Below are positions 1 through 10,817 of a DNA stretch of 64,000 bases, in pieces. This stretch comes from Puccinellia tenuiflora. Lineage: Eukaryota; Streptophyta; Magnoliopsida; Poales; Poaceae. Every line of letters starts with the position of its first letter. Within the stretch, counting starts at the first letter, position 1. Location of the stretch: assembly GCA_012064385.1 (NCBI GenBank), contig QRDG01000232.1, forward strand, positions 186,001 through 250,000, in the 5' to 3' direction. A model generated the notes under the pieces. The model did no database searches, was not told where the DNA came from, and saw only the letters and a list, made by a program, of their open reading frames with translations. A program made the position numbers and the translations under genes.

Positions 1-258
1 AGTTTCGGGGGGTCAGATTGATCCTGTTCCGGCACCCTGCCGGGACGGGGATCGACCGTCGGGGCCATCTCCATCAACACCGCTGCTTCCCGCGATGAGG
101 AGGGAGTAGTCCCTCACCGGGGCTGAGTCTTATACAAGTAGCTATGTGGTTATCTCTCTCCCATGATGTGATCTTCGTTGTGATCATGAGCTTTGTTAGT
201 GTAGTTGAATACATGATGTTTCCCTATGTGTAATGGATATGATGTTGCTCAAGTGGTG
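1..258 (+). repeat. Plus-strand LTR fragment of the X family
   Basis: This stretch matches, in the same orientation, the LTR piece at about 7987-8246, both containing CCATCTCCATCAACACCGC and the run ending AAGTGGTG. It enters from outside the window and stops where the minus-strand LTR of element X begins at 259. In the other copy AAGTGGTG continues into TTATTTAG, so X appears to have inserted here. It may be the 5' LTR of the same plus-strand element whose 3' LTR ends at 9040. Confidence 0.75.
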
Positions 259-3200
259 TGATGTCTACTACACGCTTCTATTCTTGTAGACTTGTTGGGC
301 CTCCAAGCACAGAGGTTTATAGGACAACGGCAAATTTCCCTTAAGTGAGTAACTGATACGTCTCCGACGTATCTATAATTTCTTATGATCCATGCTTGTT
401 TTCATACCATTTGATACATGTTTTGTTTACATCTTATAGCATTTTTATGCATTTTTGGAACTAACATATTAACAAGATGCCCCGGTGCCAGTTCCTGTTT
501 TCTGCTGTTTTTTCCGTTTCAGAAAAGTACTTAAGGAAATATTCTTGGAATCGGACGGGACAAAAACCCAGGATCTTATAATTTCATCACGCACACGGAG
601 TCCAAAGGGGAGCCGAAGACGCACCAGAGGGCGACCACACCCTAGGGTGGCGCGGCCCACCTGTCTGCCGCGCCACCAGGTGGTGTGGCCCTCTCGGGCC
701 TCCGCCGACGCCGCCCTTTCGCCTATATAATCCCCCCGACGAGAAAACCCTAAGGACCCGATCAAAATTCCAGAAAAACATCCGTCGCCGCCGCCGTCGT
801 CAACCCTAGTTCGGGAGGGTTCTGAAGCCCTCCCCGGCACCCTGCCGGAGAGGGGAATCATCGCCGGAGGGCTCTACACCACCATGCCCGCCTCCGGACA
901 GATGTGTGAGTAGTTCATCCTTGGACTACGGGTCCATGCAGTAGCTAGATGGTAGTCTTCTCCTCTTGTGCTATCATGTTTAGATCTTGTGAGCTGCCTA
1001 TCATGATCAAGATCATCTTATTGTAATGCTACATGTTGTGTTTGCTGGGATCCGATGAATAGAGAAGTACCTTGTGATGTTGATTATTGATATTATCATG
1101 TCTATGTTATTTGTGATCTTGCATGCTTTCTGGTACTTGTAATTGCCTTGATCAATTAGTTGCTTGTATCTCCAAGAGGGAGTATTTATGCTAGATAGTG
1201 GGTTCGGTCCCTGTGTGCCTTGGCTTGAGTGACAGAAACATATAAGGACGGGGGAGTGCCGTTGCTACTAGGGAGTAAACTTTATGCACAGTTCTTCATG
1301 CAATTGTCTGTTGCTTGCAACTTAATACTGGAGAGATTTTACGGTATGTTATCTCAAAGGTGGACTATTTAGGCATAGGTGTATGCTTGGAACAGCTATC
1401 TATGTATTTTGTCGTAATGCCCAAAGCATCTCATATAGACATCATCATCCTCTGTATTATGCAATGTTCATGCATTGTCATGCATTCTCTATTCTGTCAA
1501 TTGCCCAGCTGTAATTTGTTACCCAGCATGTGTAGTATTTATTTATGGAGAAGACACCACTAGTGAACTGTGGACCCTGGTCTATTCTTTTACATCTGCA
1601 ATTAAATCAACTTCTCTACTGCTTTCATTTACTGCAAACAAGCTTCCTTCCACACATACATTTAATCCTTTGTGTTCAGCAAGGCCGGTGAGATTGACAA
1701 CCTCACTGCTTCGTTGGGGCAAAGTAGTTTGATTGTGTTCTGCAGGTTCCACTGTCTCCCCTGCAACAGCTCTTTTTCTGGCACCGTTGCTGTCAACACG
1801 CCAAGCACATTTTCTGGCGCCATTGCAGTTGTGGACAACCTTCTGAAGCATTCCTCACTCCTACTGGTTCGATAACCTTGGTTTCTAACTGAGGGAAAAC
1901 TTGCTGCTGTGCTCCTCAAACCTTCCTCTTGGGGTGCCCAACGAAGCGTGATTGATTAACACCTCTCACGCTATCAGTAAACCAAGGTTTATCGAATCCA
2001 CAGGAGGTATAGGTCAAAGATATCCCTCTCAAGCAACCCTGCAATTAAGATACAAGAAGTCTCTTGTGTCCCCAACACACCTAATACAATTGTCAGTTGT
2101 ATAGGTGCACTAGTTCGGCGAAGAGATGGTAAAATGCAAGTGATATGGATGGTAAAAGGTAATTTTGTAATTCTGTAATAAAAATGGCAGCAAGAAAACA
2201 AGTGACAAAACTGACTAAAAACGGTGTATCAATGCTTGGAAACAAGGCCTAGGCTTCATACTTTCACTAGTGACTACTCTCAACATCATTAACATAATTA
2301 AACACATAATAGTTCCACAAAAACACATGCATGGTAGACGTTACTCGGAGATCATTCTTTCGTGGATCAAATAGGATGAGAATTGCGTAGGGCTACGAAA
2401 AGCACACCTTAAAGTTCGTATTCCACATCTATGAACACTTCATGCTGTCACTATCCGCATCCAAAGATAGTACTAACAAACACCACAACATATTTCTTGA
2501 ATGGTCTCTTTCTTCAATAACACAAGCATCAAGAAACCTCATGATCTATTCAATCCAACAATAATAAAGAACAAACTCATGATGAAGATCCTTCCAATCT
2601 ATTATCCATAGAGTCACGCACGGCACCCACACTGTCACCGAGATACCGTGATCACAACGGTGACTCCGGAAATTGTACTAAATAACATCACTTGAGCAAG
2701 ATCATATCCATTACACATAGGGAAACATCATGTATTCAACTATACTAACAAAGCTCATAATCACAACGAAGATCACATCATGGGAGAGAGAGATAACCAC
2801 ATAGCTACTTGTATAAGTGTCAGCCCCGGTGAGGGACTACTCCCTCCTCATCGTGGGAAGCAGCGGTGTTGATGGAGATGGCCCCGACGGTCGATCCCCG
2901 TCCCGGCAGGGTGCCGGAACAGGACCTTCTGAACCCCCGAAACTTGTCGGCGATGGCGGCGGAGCTCTGTTGCGCATTTGGGAAAATCCTTCGGGGGGTA
3001 GGGTTTTTGCATCGGGATGATTTTATAGGCGTCGGAGGCGGCCGAGGGGTGCCCCACAGGGCAGGGGCAGGTCCCACCCGCGGGTGGGCCCTAGGCCGTG
3101 GCAGGGGGCCTCCCCTGGCCTGTGTGGGTCACCTGGAGCAGCCCTTCTGGCTCCCTTCCTCATTTCTTCAATAAAAAATATCCATAAATTTTCGTCCAAT

Positions 3201-3394
3201 TCCGAGAATATTTACAGAAGTGACTTTCTGCAACAAAAACAGCACAAAAACAGGGAACTGGCACTGGGCATCTTGTCAATAGGTTAGTCTGATAAAATGC
3301 ATAAAAATGATATAATTGATAGTAGAAACATGTGACAATGTCACAAAAATATCATGGATCACTCAAAAATTATAGATACGTTTGAGACATATCA
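259..3394 (-). repeat. 3' LTR of element X, interrupted by a nested solo LTR
   Basis: Read on the minus strand, the LTR starts TGATATGTCTCAAACGTATC at 3394 and ends GTAGTAGACATCA at 259. Without the nested LTR and its 5-bp duplication (1628 bp) it is about 1508 bp long. The segment 1977-3394 matches the other X LTR copy at 6911-7966 in the same orientation. A copy of the polypurine tract borders it at 3395. Confidence 0.88.
354..1976 (+). repeat. Solo LTR nested in the X 3' LTR, 5-bp duplication GTAAC/GTAAA
   Basis: The 1623-bp unit starts TGATACGTCTCCGACG and ends ACGCTATCA, with a TGATA/TATCA terminal inverted repeat. It is bordered by GTAAC (349-353) and GTAAA (1977-1981). The uninterrupted X LTR at 6917-6930 reads GTGAGTAACCCAAGG, which fixes the insertion point and shows that the right duplication carries one C-to-A change. 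No internal region or second LTR is present, so this is a solo LTR left by LTR-LTR recombination. Its overall plan resembles the X LTR and the LTR at 10818, so it belongs to a related family. Confidence 0.9.
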
Positions 3395-3408
3395 GCATCC
3401 CCAAGCTT
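3395..3408 (-). other. Polypurine tract of element X
   Basis: The minus strand reads AAGCTTGGGGATGC directly before the 3' LTR start TGATATGTC. A purine-rich stretch at this position primes plus-strand DNA synthesis in LTR retrotransposons. The same 14-mer occurs twice more inside the element. Confidence 0.75.
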
Positions 3409-5971
3409 AACTCCCACTCGTTCTCGAGTAGGTAAGTGATAAAAAAATAATTTTTGATGAGACATGCAACCAACACAAACATGATCAAGATAGTAATCTA
3501 AAGCATAGGGATGTGAATGAAGTGATACAAAACAATTGTCTATAGTTGATAGCAAGAAAGCAATGAATAACCAAGTTGAATCATTCAAGCAAAACCTTTC
3601 ATAATTAGTACGTTAAAGACATGAAAGCAATGTGATCCACATATTGGATTAATTCTCACAGTTAACAATTCCACGACAAAAGTGTTTGAGAATCAAAGCA
3701 AAGAAGATGCAAGTTTTAGCAAAAAGCTTCAACTTCCAACGGTAAAGTCAATATAAAGATTCATGTTTAATCTGACAATGCAATATGATCAATGATACCC
3801 AGGGTCAATGCTAGATGTTGTTTTGGTGGAGATAGAAGGAAGAGGAAAACTGACTCAACATTAAAAGTAAAAGAAAGGCCCTTCGCAGAGGGAAGCAGGG
3901 ATTAGTCATGTGCTAGAGCTTTTTTTTTTTATGAAACAGAAGTAAAACAATTTTGAGATATGCATGCTTTCGTCAACGACTTCACAACAGAGAAGCTATC
4001 TAGTCCCCCATAACAAGCAAGGTTTTTTAGACTTGTGAGAGCAGCTGGTTTTTAGAGGAGCGAGTACGCTCTTATTTCTCCTTGGTTTCACCACTGTCCA
4101 ATGTTTGAGCTGATTTCTCAGATTTGCATTGCGCGGAGGAGAATGGTGAGTTATATTTATATTTTGCTTAAGCTGCTCTCGGGTTGATTCAAGTGAAGAC
4201 GTAATCCATCGACACCGGGTGAAAGGGGGGGAAATGACCTTGCTCGTCACAAGTTATATCTAGCTCTCTACTGCTCCCTCATGAGCTTAAAAACAGAGGC
4301 ACAAAAGGAGTATTTTGAATTTTTAAAGATAGCACATGACAAATTTACTTGGAATGGCAGGAAATACCATGCATAGGTAGATATGGTGGACTCAGCTGGC
4401 AAGATAGTTTGGCTTTGGGATTTGGATGCACGAGTGAACCATACACTCAGTACGAATTTTTGGGCTTACCAAAGAAGGTATTTGAAGCAGACATCTAAAA
4501 TTAACCGGTAACAGAGTAGCATAAGACATTTATCAATCATAACCATAAAAGCTCCACACCGTCTCCAATGTTGACCAAACAATTCTTTTGATGGAAAGAT
4601 TAGCTTAAAGAATTAACAACTACGAAACACCACACAGTTTCAAGTTTTCAACAGTATTTCTTTACTAATCAATTCCACTCAAATAACCAGCAAGTTTAAG
4701 CATTCATCTTAATATCTCAAAACAATTGAGAAGCATCAAGTATCCACACTATGATCTACAAGACTATGCAGGATTTCATTTCATTTCAATATCACATGAA
4801 TAGCATTTCACCGTTCTAACACATTAACCAAGCAACCATAGCAACTCTCTAACAAATATAAGTGAAGAACAAGAGATTTTAACATCAACAACTAGCATCT
4901 CTAAACAAGATAAAAGCTAAAAGCGAGAGCTTACTAGCAAACAAATAGTAGCTAAGAATACTCAACAAGATATAAGCGAAGCAAAGGAGTATTCAAATTT
5001 AAAAATCAGAGCGTGTCTCTCTCCCACACAAACAAAGCAAGGATCCAACAAGCATATGACCAGCAAACAAACAAAACAAAACTGAAAGTAAAAAGATGCT
5101 CCAAGCATAGCACATAATATGTAAAGTGATAAAAACGAAGTTCAACGAAGACGACCTTATGATAGTCGATGAAGATGAGGGGATGCCTTGGGCATCCCCA
5201 AGCTTTGACGCTTGATGGTTCTTGATATTCAGAGGGGGTGCCATGGGGGCATCCCCAAGCTTGAGCTCTGATCCATCCTCGATTTCTTCATATTCCTCTC
5301 CTTTGGAACATAAAAACTCCCTTCACACAAAACTTCTCATAATTTGATTAGAGGGTTAGTGCTCATAAATTAAAATGCACATGTGTTCAACTCATGACAA
5401 ATTGCAAACCAACTTTATTAAACATTAGCTATAGTTTACTAAGCCTCAATGTGGCACTCTACCCCTAGAGTATCACATATGACGATGGTAAAGAGACAAA
5501 TGCAAAATAAAAGCAGAATCTGTCAAAATCTGAATAGTCTTTAAAGATCGAATTTTTCGAGGCACTTCTGCAGCTCAAATAAAAAAACTTAAAACTAACG
5601 AAAGATAGATAAAAGCATCAGCCTTTCTGTCAAAAATTATCAGAAAAAATATAAAATTCTGGAGATTTTAGGATTTTCGTGCAAGAGGCGCACAGAATCT
5701 GTTTTTGGACAGCAACACAATACATCGCACTTTCAATGCATTAGAGGCTAAACTTGGCGTAAAGAAAACAAAAGAAAAAGATACAATGAAGTTGCTACAG
5801 TGGAAACAACTTCATGAATCAAGAAAAATAAAAAACAAACTGAAAGTAAAAGATGGGTTGCCTCCCAACAAGCGCTTTTCTTTTAAGCCTTTTAGCTAGG
5901 CATGATAATTTTAATGATGCCCTCATAAGAATAAGAGTTGGAACGTAAAAGAGGGCATCATGAAGCAAATA
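3409..5971 (-). other. Non-coding internal region of element X
   Basis: This AT-rich stretch of about 2.5 kb has no ORF with a recognisable retroelement domain on either strand. The only clear structure is two extra exact copies of the polypurine 14-mer (plus-strand GCATCCCCAAGCTT) at 5192-5205 and 5249-5262. A short homopolymer T run lies near 3922-3930. Confidence 0.55.
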
Positions 5972-6637
5972 TCAAACACATTTAAGTCTAACTCTCTTCC
6001 TATGCATAGGCATCTTGTAAGAAAATAAATCATTGGGGCATAAAGCATTAATCATAGGAAGGCAAAGCAAGTGCAACATTAAAACCTTCAAAATAAAGAG
6101 GGGAAACTTCATAAGATGAAAATTTATATAACAACGCTTCCCTCTCTCATAATAACTTTCAGTAGAATCATAAGAAAACTCAATAACATAACCATCATAT
6201 AAAGCATTTTTCTCATGATTCACATGCATAAAAGTATTATTATTACTCTCCACATAAGTAAAATCCTTCTCATTAGTAATAGTGGGAGTAAAACTATCAT
6301 AACCATCATTGTAATCATCATAAATACGAGGCATATCACGATCATAATAAACTTTTTCCTCAATAGTAAGTGGACTGAAAATATCACATTCATCATAATA
6401 ATCATCATATATAGGAGGCATAGTATAATCAAAGCAAATTTCCTCCTCAAAGCTTGGGGGACTAAAAAGATCATATTCATCAAAACCAGCTTCCCCAAGC
6501 TTAGAATTTTCCATAGCATTAGCAATAACATTGCTACTATAATGATTATTATGCAAATAAAGTTCCATATGTTTTTTAATTTTCTCTTCAAAAGCATCAT
6601 GACCAATTTCAAGGTAAATTTTATAAAGCTCTCTCAT
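5972..6637 (-). CDS. Acidic repeat protein ORF of non-autonomous element X
   Basis: A 221-codon ORF starts at an ATG (6637-6635) close to the primer site, the usual place of the first gene in an LTR element. I do not recognise a catalytic or structural retroelement domain. Residues about 53-120 hold three imperfect repeats of about 30 residues built around the cores DLFSP, DIFSP and DSFTP, each followed by acidic EE-rich and IYDDY segments. The N-terminal 45 residues are mixed charge (YKIYLEIGHDAFEEKIKKHM), and the last 50 are basic or hydrophobic and could be a read-through tail. The uninterrupted frame in an otherwise decayed element suggests coding value or recent insertion. The overlapping plus-strand ORF at 6215-6757 is a shadow. 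Confidence 0.55.
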   Translation of the reverse strand: MRELYKIYLEIGHDAFEEKIKKHMELYLHNNHYSSNVIANAMENSKLGEAGFDEYDLFSPPSFEEEICFDYTMPPIYDDYYDECDIFSPLTIEEKVYYDRDMPRIYDDYNDGYDSFTPTITNEKDFTYVESNNNTFMHVNHEKNALYDGYVIEFSYDSTESYYERGKRCYINFHLMKFPLFILKVLMLHLLCLPMINALCPNDLFSYKMPMHRKRVRLKCV

Positions 6638-6800
6638 TTTTTTTGTTGTTTTCCATTAAGCCTAACTAGTGAAATAAAAACAAGAAACAAAAAAGATTTA
6701 ATTGCAAGATCTAAAGAAGATACCTTCAAGCACTCACCTCCCCAACAACAATGCTAGAACTTAGCTTCGTCGTCGGAGTGTGAGTACCGCTTACCTTTCC

Positions 6801-6818
6801 TCCCCGGCAACGGTGCCA
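6801..6818 (-). other. Primer binding site of element X, tRNA-Asp type
   Basis: The plus strand reads TCCCCGGCAACGGTGCCA. The 3' end of plant tRNA-Asp is TCCCCGGCAACGGCGCCA, so 17 of 18 positions match (tRNA sequence from memory). The site lies 10 bp from the 5' LTR end at 6829, which sets the element orientation as minus. Confidence 0.8.
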
Positions 6819-6828
6819 GAAATTATCT

Positions 6829-7966
6829 TGATGTCTACTACACGCTTCTATTCTTGTAGACTTGTTGGGCCTCCAAGCGCAGAGGTTTGTAGGACAACGG
6901 CAAATTTCCCTTAAGTGAGTAACCCAAGGTTTATCGAATCCACGGGAGGTAGAGGTCAAAGATATCCCTCTCAGGCAACCCTGCAATTAAGATACAAGAA
7001 GTCTCTTGCGTCCCCAACACACCTAACACAATTGTCAGCTGTATAGGTGCACTAGTTCCGCGAAGAGATGGTAAAATGCAAGTGATATGGATGGTAAAAC
7101 GTGATTTTGTAATTTTGTAATTTTGTAATAAAAATGGCAGCAAGCAAACAAGTGACAAAAGTGACAAAAAACGGTGTATCAATTCTTGGAAACAAGGCCT
7201 AGGCTTCATACTTTCACTAGTGACTACTCTCAACATCATTAACATAATTAAACGCATAATAGTTCCACAAAAACACATGCATGGTACACGTTACTCAGAG
7301 ATCATTCTTTCGTGGATCAAATAGGATGAGAATTGCGTAGGGCTACGAAAAGCACACCTTAAAGTTCGTATTCCATATCTATGGACACTTCATGCTGTCA
7401 CTATCCGCATCCAAAAATAGTACTAACAAACACCACAACATATTTCTTGAATAGTCTCTTTCTTCAATAACACAAGCATCAAGAAACATCATGATCTATT
7501 CAATCCAACAATAATAAAGAACAAACTCATGATGAAGATCCTTCCAATCTATTATCCATAGAGTCACACACGGCACCCACACTGTCACCGAGATACCGTG
7601 ATCACAACGGTGACTCTGGAAATTGTACTAAATAACATCACTTGAGCAAGATCATATCCATTACACATAGGGAAACATCATGTATTCAACTATACTAACA
7701 AAGCTCATGATCACAACGAAGATCACATCATGGGAGAGAGAGATAACCACATAGCTACTTGTATAAGCCTCAGCCCCGGTGAGGGACTACTCCCTCCTCA
7801 TCGCGGGAAGCAGCGGTGTTGATGGATATGGCCTCGGTAGTCGATCCCCGTCCCGGTAGGGTGCCGGAACAGGGCCTTCTGAACCCCCGAAACTTGTTGG
7901 CGAGTTGCGTATTTGGGAAAATCCTTCGGGGGTTTAGGGGTTTTGCGTCGGATGTGATTTTATAGG
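6829..7966 (-). repeat. Truncated 5' LTR of element X
   Basis: It begins at the same terminal sequence as the 3' LTR (plus-strand TGATGTCTACTACACG at 6829) and matches it through about 7955, then lacks the first roughly 370 bp of the LTR (the TGATATGTC end). At about 7966 the sequence switches to the same family in the opposite orientation. Confidence 0.82.
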
Positions 7967-9040
7967 CTCCTCCGCCATCGCCGACAAGTTTCGGGGGTCA
8001 GATTGATCCTGTTCCGGCACCCTGCCGGGACGGGGATCAACCGTCGGGGCCATCTCCATCAACACCGCTGCTTCCCGCGATGAGGAGGGAGTAGTCCCTC
8101 ATCGGGGTTGAGTCTTATACAAGTAGCTATGTGGTTATCTCTCTCTCCCATGATGTGATCTTCGCTGTGATCATGAGCTTTGTTAGTATAGTTGAATACA
8201 TGATGTTTCCCTATGTGTAATGGATATGATGTTGCTCAAGTGGTGTTATTTAGTACAATTTCCAGAGCCGCCATTGTGATCATGGTACCTCGGTGACAGG
8301 ATAGGTGCCGTGTGTGACTCTATGGATAATAGATTGGAAGGATCTTCATCATGAGTTTGTTATTTATTATTGTTAGATTGAATAGATCATGAGATTTCTT
8401 GATGCTTGTGTTATTGAAGAAAGAGACTATTCAAGAAATAGGTTGTGGTGTTTGTTAGTACTATCTTTAGATGCGGATAGTGACAGCATGAAGTGTCCAT
8501 AGATGTGGAATACGAACTTTAAGGTGTGCTTTTCGTAGCCCTACGCAATTCTCATCCTATTTGATCCACGAAAGAATGATCTCCGAACGTCTACCATGCA
8601 TGTGCTTTTGTGGAACTATTATGTGTTTAATTATGTTAATGATGTTGAGAGTAGTCACTAGTGAAAGTATGAAGCCTAGGCCTTGTTTCCAAGCATTGAT
8701 ACACTGTTTTAGTCACTTTTGTCACTTGTTTGCTTGCTGCCATTTTTATTATAGAATTACAAAATCACCTTTTACCATCCATATCACTTGCATTTTACCA
8801 TCTCTTCGCCGAACTAGTGCACCTATGCAACTGACAATTGTATTAGGTGTGTTGGGGACACAAGAGACTTCTTGTATCTTAATTGCAGGGTTGCTTGACA
8901 GGGATATCTTTGACCTCTACCTCCCGTGGATTCGATAAACCTTGGGTTACTCACTTAAGGGAAATTTGCCGTTGTCCTACAAACCTCTGCGCTTGGAGGC
9001 CCAACAAGTCTACAAGAATAGAAGAGTGTAGTAGACATCA
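7967..9040 (+). repeat. 5'-truncated plus-strand X-family LTR, inverted relative to 6829-7966
   Basis: The segment runs from CTCCGCCATCGCCGACAAG to the terminal GTAGTAGACATCA at 9040. It is the reverse complement of the preceding 1.1 kb apart from small indels. At 9041 the sequence changes to copia internal DNA, so this is probably the 3' LTR of a plus-strand X-family element that inserted in the copia element. The left part of that element lies before the window or is deleted. Confidence 0.82.
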
Positions 9041-9318
9041 CGAACCTAGCATGTACAGATATGGCTTCGGAACACTAGAACCGAAAGGTTAAACACGAGT
9101 CATATGAATGATATGATCAACATTGAGTTGTTCACCATTGAAGTTACATCTTCTCACGTGATGATCAGATCTGGTATAGTGGATTTGGATCGTGTGTCAC
9201 TAAACAACCAGAGAAATGTTAAGTTTAGTGGGAGTTCATGTAGTAATTTTGATTAATTTGAACGAGAATTATCATAAACAAAAGTCCTAAAAATGTCTTT
9301 GCAAAATCCTTGTAGATC

Positions 9319-9946
9319 ATGGCCGACTACGGTAGTCTGTTCGTTTCTGAAGAGATGCGTCTCGATGGGTCAAACTTTTTCGAATGGTACCTGCGTCTGA
9401 GAGAAGTCCTTCACACCAATGCTGAGCTCTACGTGTTAGATGAACCATTAGAAGAGAAACCCGACATTACTGTAGATCATGAGGGGTACATGGAGTGGCT
9501 TGAACAAAAGCTCAGCTACTTGAAAGTCGAGTGGATGATGTGCACCTTCATGAATTCTGGCCTAAGGAGACAATTCAACGACTTGTGCACCAATGAGATT
9601 ATTGTTGAGCTGAAAGATAGGTTCATAACACAAGTCAGAATTGCAAGGTTCGAATGTATGAACGAGTTTCTTTCACTCAAGATGGAAGAAAACACTTGCT
9701 TGGAACAGCACCTGAGGAGAATGCATGAGATACATTATCGCCTTGTGCATGTTCGGGACTGCGAGATGACTGACGATTTGGCGATAGATGGGGTGTTGCG
9801 CTCGCTTCCCCCCCAGCTTCAAGAATTATGTTAGAGACTATGTCACGGGAAGGGATTCGATCACTTTCTGTGAGTTCGTGTCTTGGCTGCGTCATGTCAA
9901 AGTGGAACCCATAGCAGGAGAAGTCGTCAATGCAGAAGGTATATAG
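9319..9946 (+). pseudogene. Copia gag remnant, one frameshift
   Basis: The frame starts at ATG 9319 (MADYGSLFVSEEMRLDGSNF) and encodes a copia Gag-like N-terminal part, with the typical YLRLREVL and FLSLKMEENTCLEQHLRRMHEI segments of the plant copia capsid region. The first frame stops at 9834. A run of seven C residues at 9811-9817 lies at the point where Gag similarity jumps to another frame that stays open to TAG at 9944-9946. A one-base slip in this homopolymer is therefore the likely break. No zinc knuckle, protease or pol domain follows. It could be a full gag-only ORF of a non-autonomous family that lost its frame, or a sequencing slip. Confidence 0.75.
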
Positions 9947-10812
9947 TGATATACAAGTTATAAATGTTTAAGTCCAAATTGCAAATTGTGGGTTTTATAA
10001 TTATTCAATACTCATTCTGTTTTATGAAAACAGGCCTTGCTGCTTGAGATTTGCATAAGGGATTGAGGAGATGTCGCGTGATGGTGGCAATCAAGGAGTT
10101 GATGCTAGCAACGTTCTACTTCTACATTTATCATTTTTTATTAGAGGATTTGAATGAGTTTTGTAATCGAATTAAGTGTGATCTTTAAAGTAGTGTGTCT
10201 TGCTTTTGTGAGACGGTCATTCATGTAAAAGACAATTGGTTGTTCTATTTTCATGAGTAATCCTTTTTGGTGATCACGTTTTGATTATGAGATTGTTATT
10301 CTTATGTTAATCTAGACGATAATTAGTTAAACATTTGTATATATGAAACATACTAAAAGACATCCAAAACTCAATAATGACATTTTGTTTAGTCGTGCTA
10401 AGTATTGTGAAGAATATTCTGATGTTTGACACACGCACCTCATTGAGAAGTATGACTAAAAGCCACCCTTTGGAAGAGTGCCATGAGTTGCTGAAAAACA
10501 CAAGTGTTGCTTAAATTTCGTCAGCAAATATTAGATGTCATTATTTTGTGCACTCCATCATAAATGAGTGAATAAATGTATTTATTCGAGTTATGATATT
10601 TGATTATATCAAATAAATTCTGGAGTAAAGGATATTAGGTTAACAAGAAAATTGAGTCTTTTCGATTTGATCAGAAGAGACAAAATTTTTGAGTTATTGT
10701 TTAGTATGTAGACTTGTGAAAAGTGTTTCATGAATTACAAGTTTTGGAATATTTCAAAAGTGTTTGATATGTCCTAAAATATTGTAATCACGCTTTATTC
10801 GATATTGTGTGG
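9947..10812 (+). other. Copia internal DNA without coding signal
   Basis: This AT-rich stretch lies between the gag remnant and the nested LTR. I see no domain, RNA gene or repeat in it. Its continuation is at 13512 after the insertion. Confidence 0.5.
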
Positions 10813-10817
10813 TCTTA

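Larger units (their letters stand above)
259..7966 (-). mobile_element. Non-autonomous LTR retrotransposon X (LARD-like), minus strand
   Basis: On the minus strand the order is truncated 5' LTR (7966-6829), primer site (6818-6801), internal region (6800-3409), polypurine tract (3408-3395) and 3' LTR (3394-259). The 3' LTR is split by a solo LTR at 354-1976. The internal region of about 3.4 kb shows no protease, reverse transcriptase or integrase, only one acidic ORF at 5972-6637. That matches large non-autonomous LTR elements that depend on proteins supplied in trans. The right end is missing because the 5' LTR stops at about 7966 against an inverted LTR copy, so target duplications cannot be checked. 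I did not assign a family name. Confidence 0.8.

Noticed and set aside
6215..6757. Plus-strand ORF of 180 codons
   Set aside because: It is the reverse-strand shadow of the acidic repeat ORF of element X; its Ile-rich composition comes from the complementary GAT/CAT repeats.
6801..6818. tRNA-like 3' ends (also at 55309 and 61405)
   Set aside because: Only the last 18 bases match; no tRNA body is present. They are primer binding sites.
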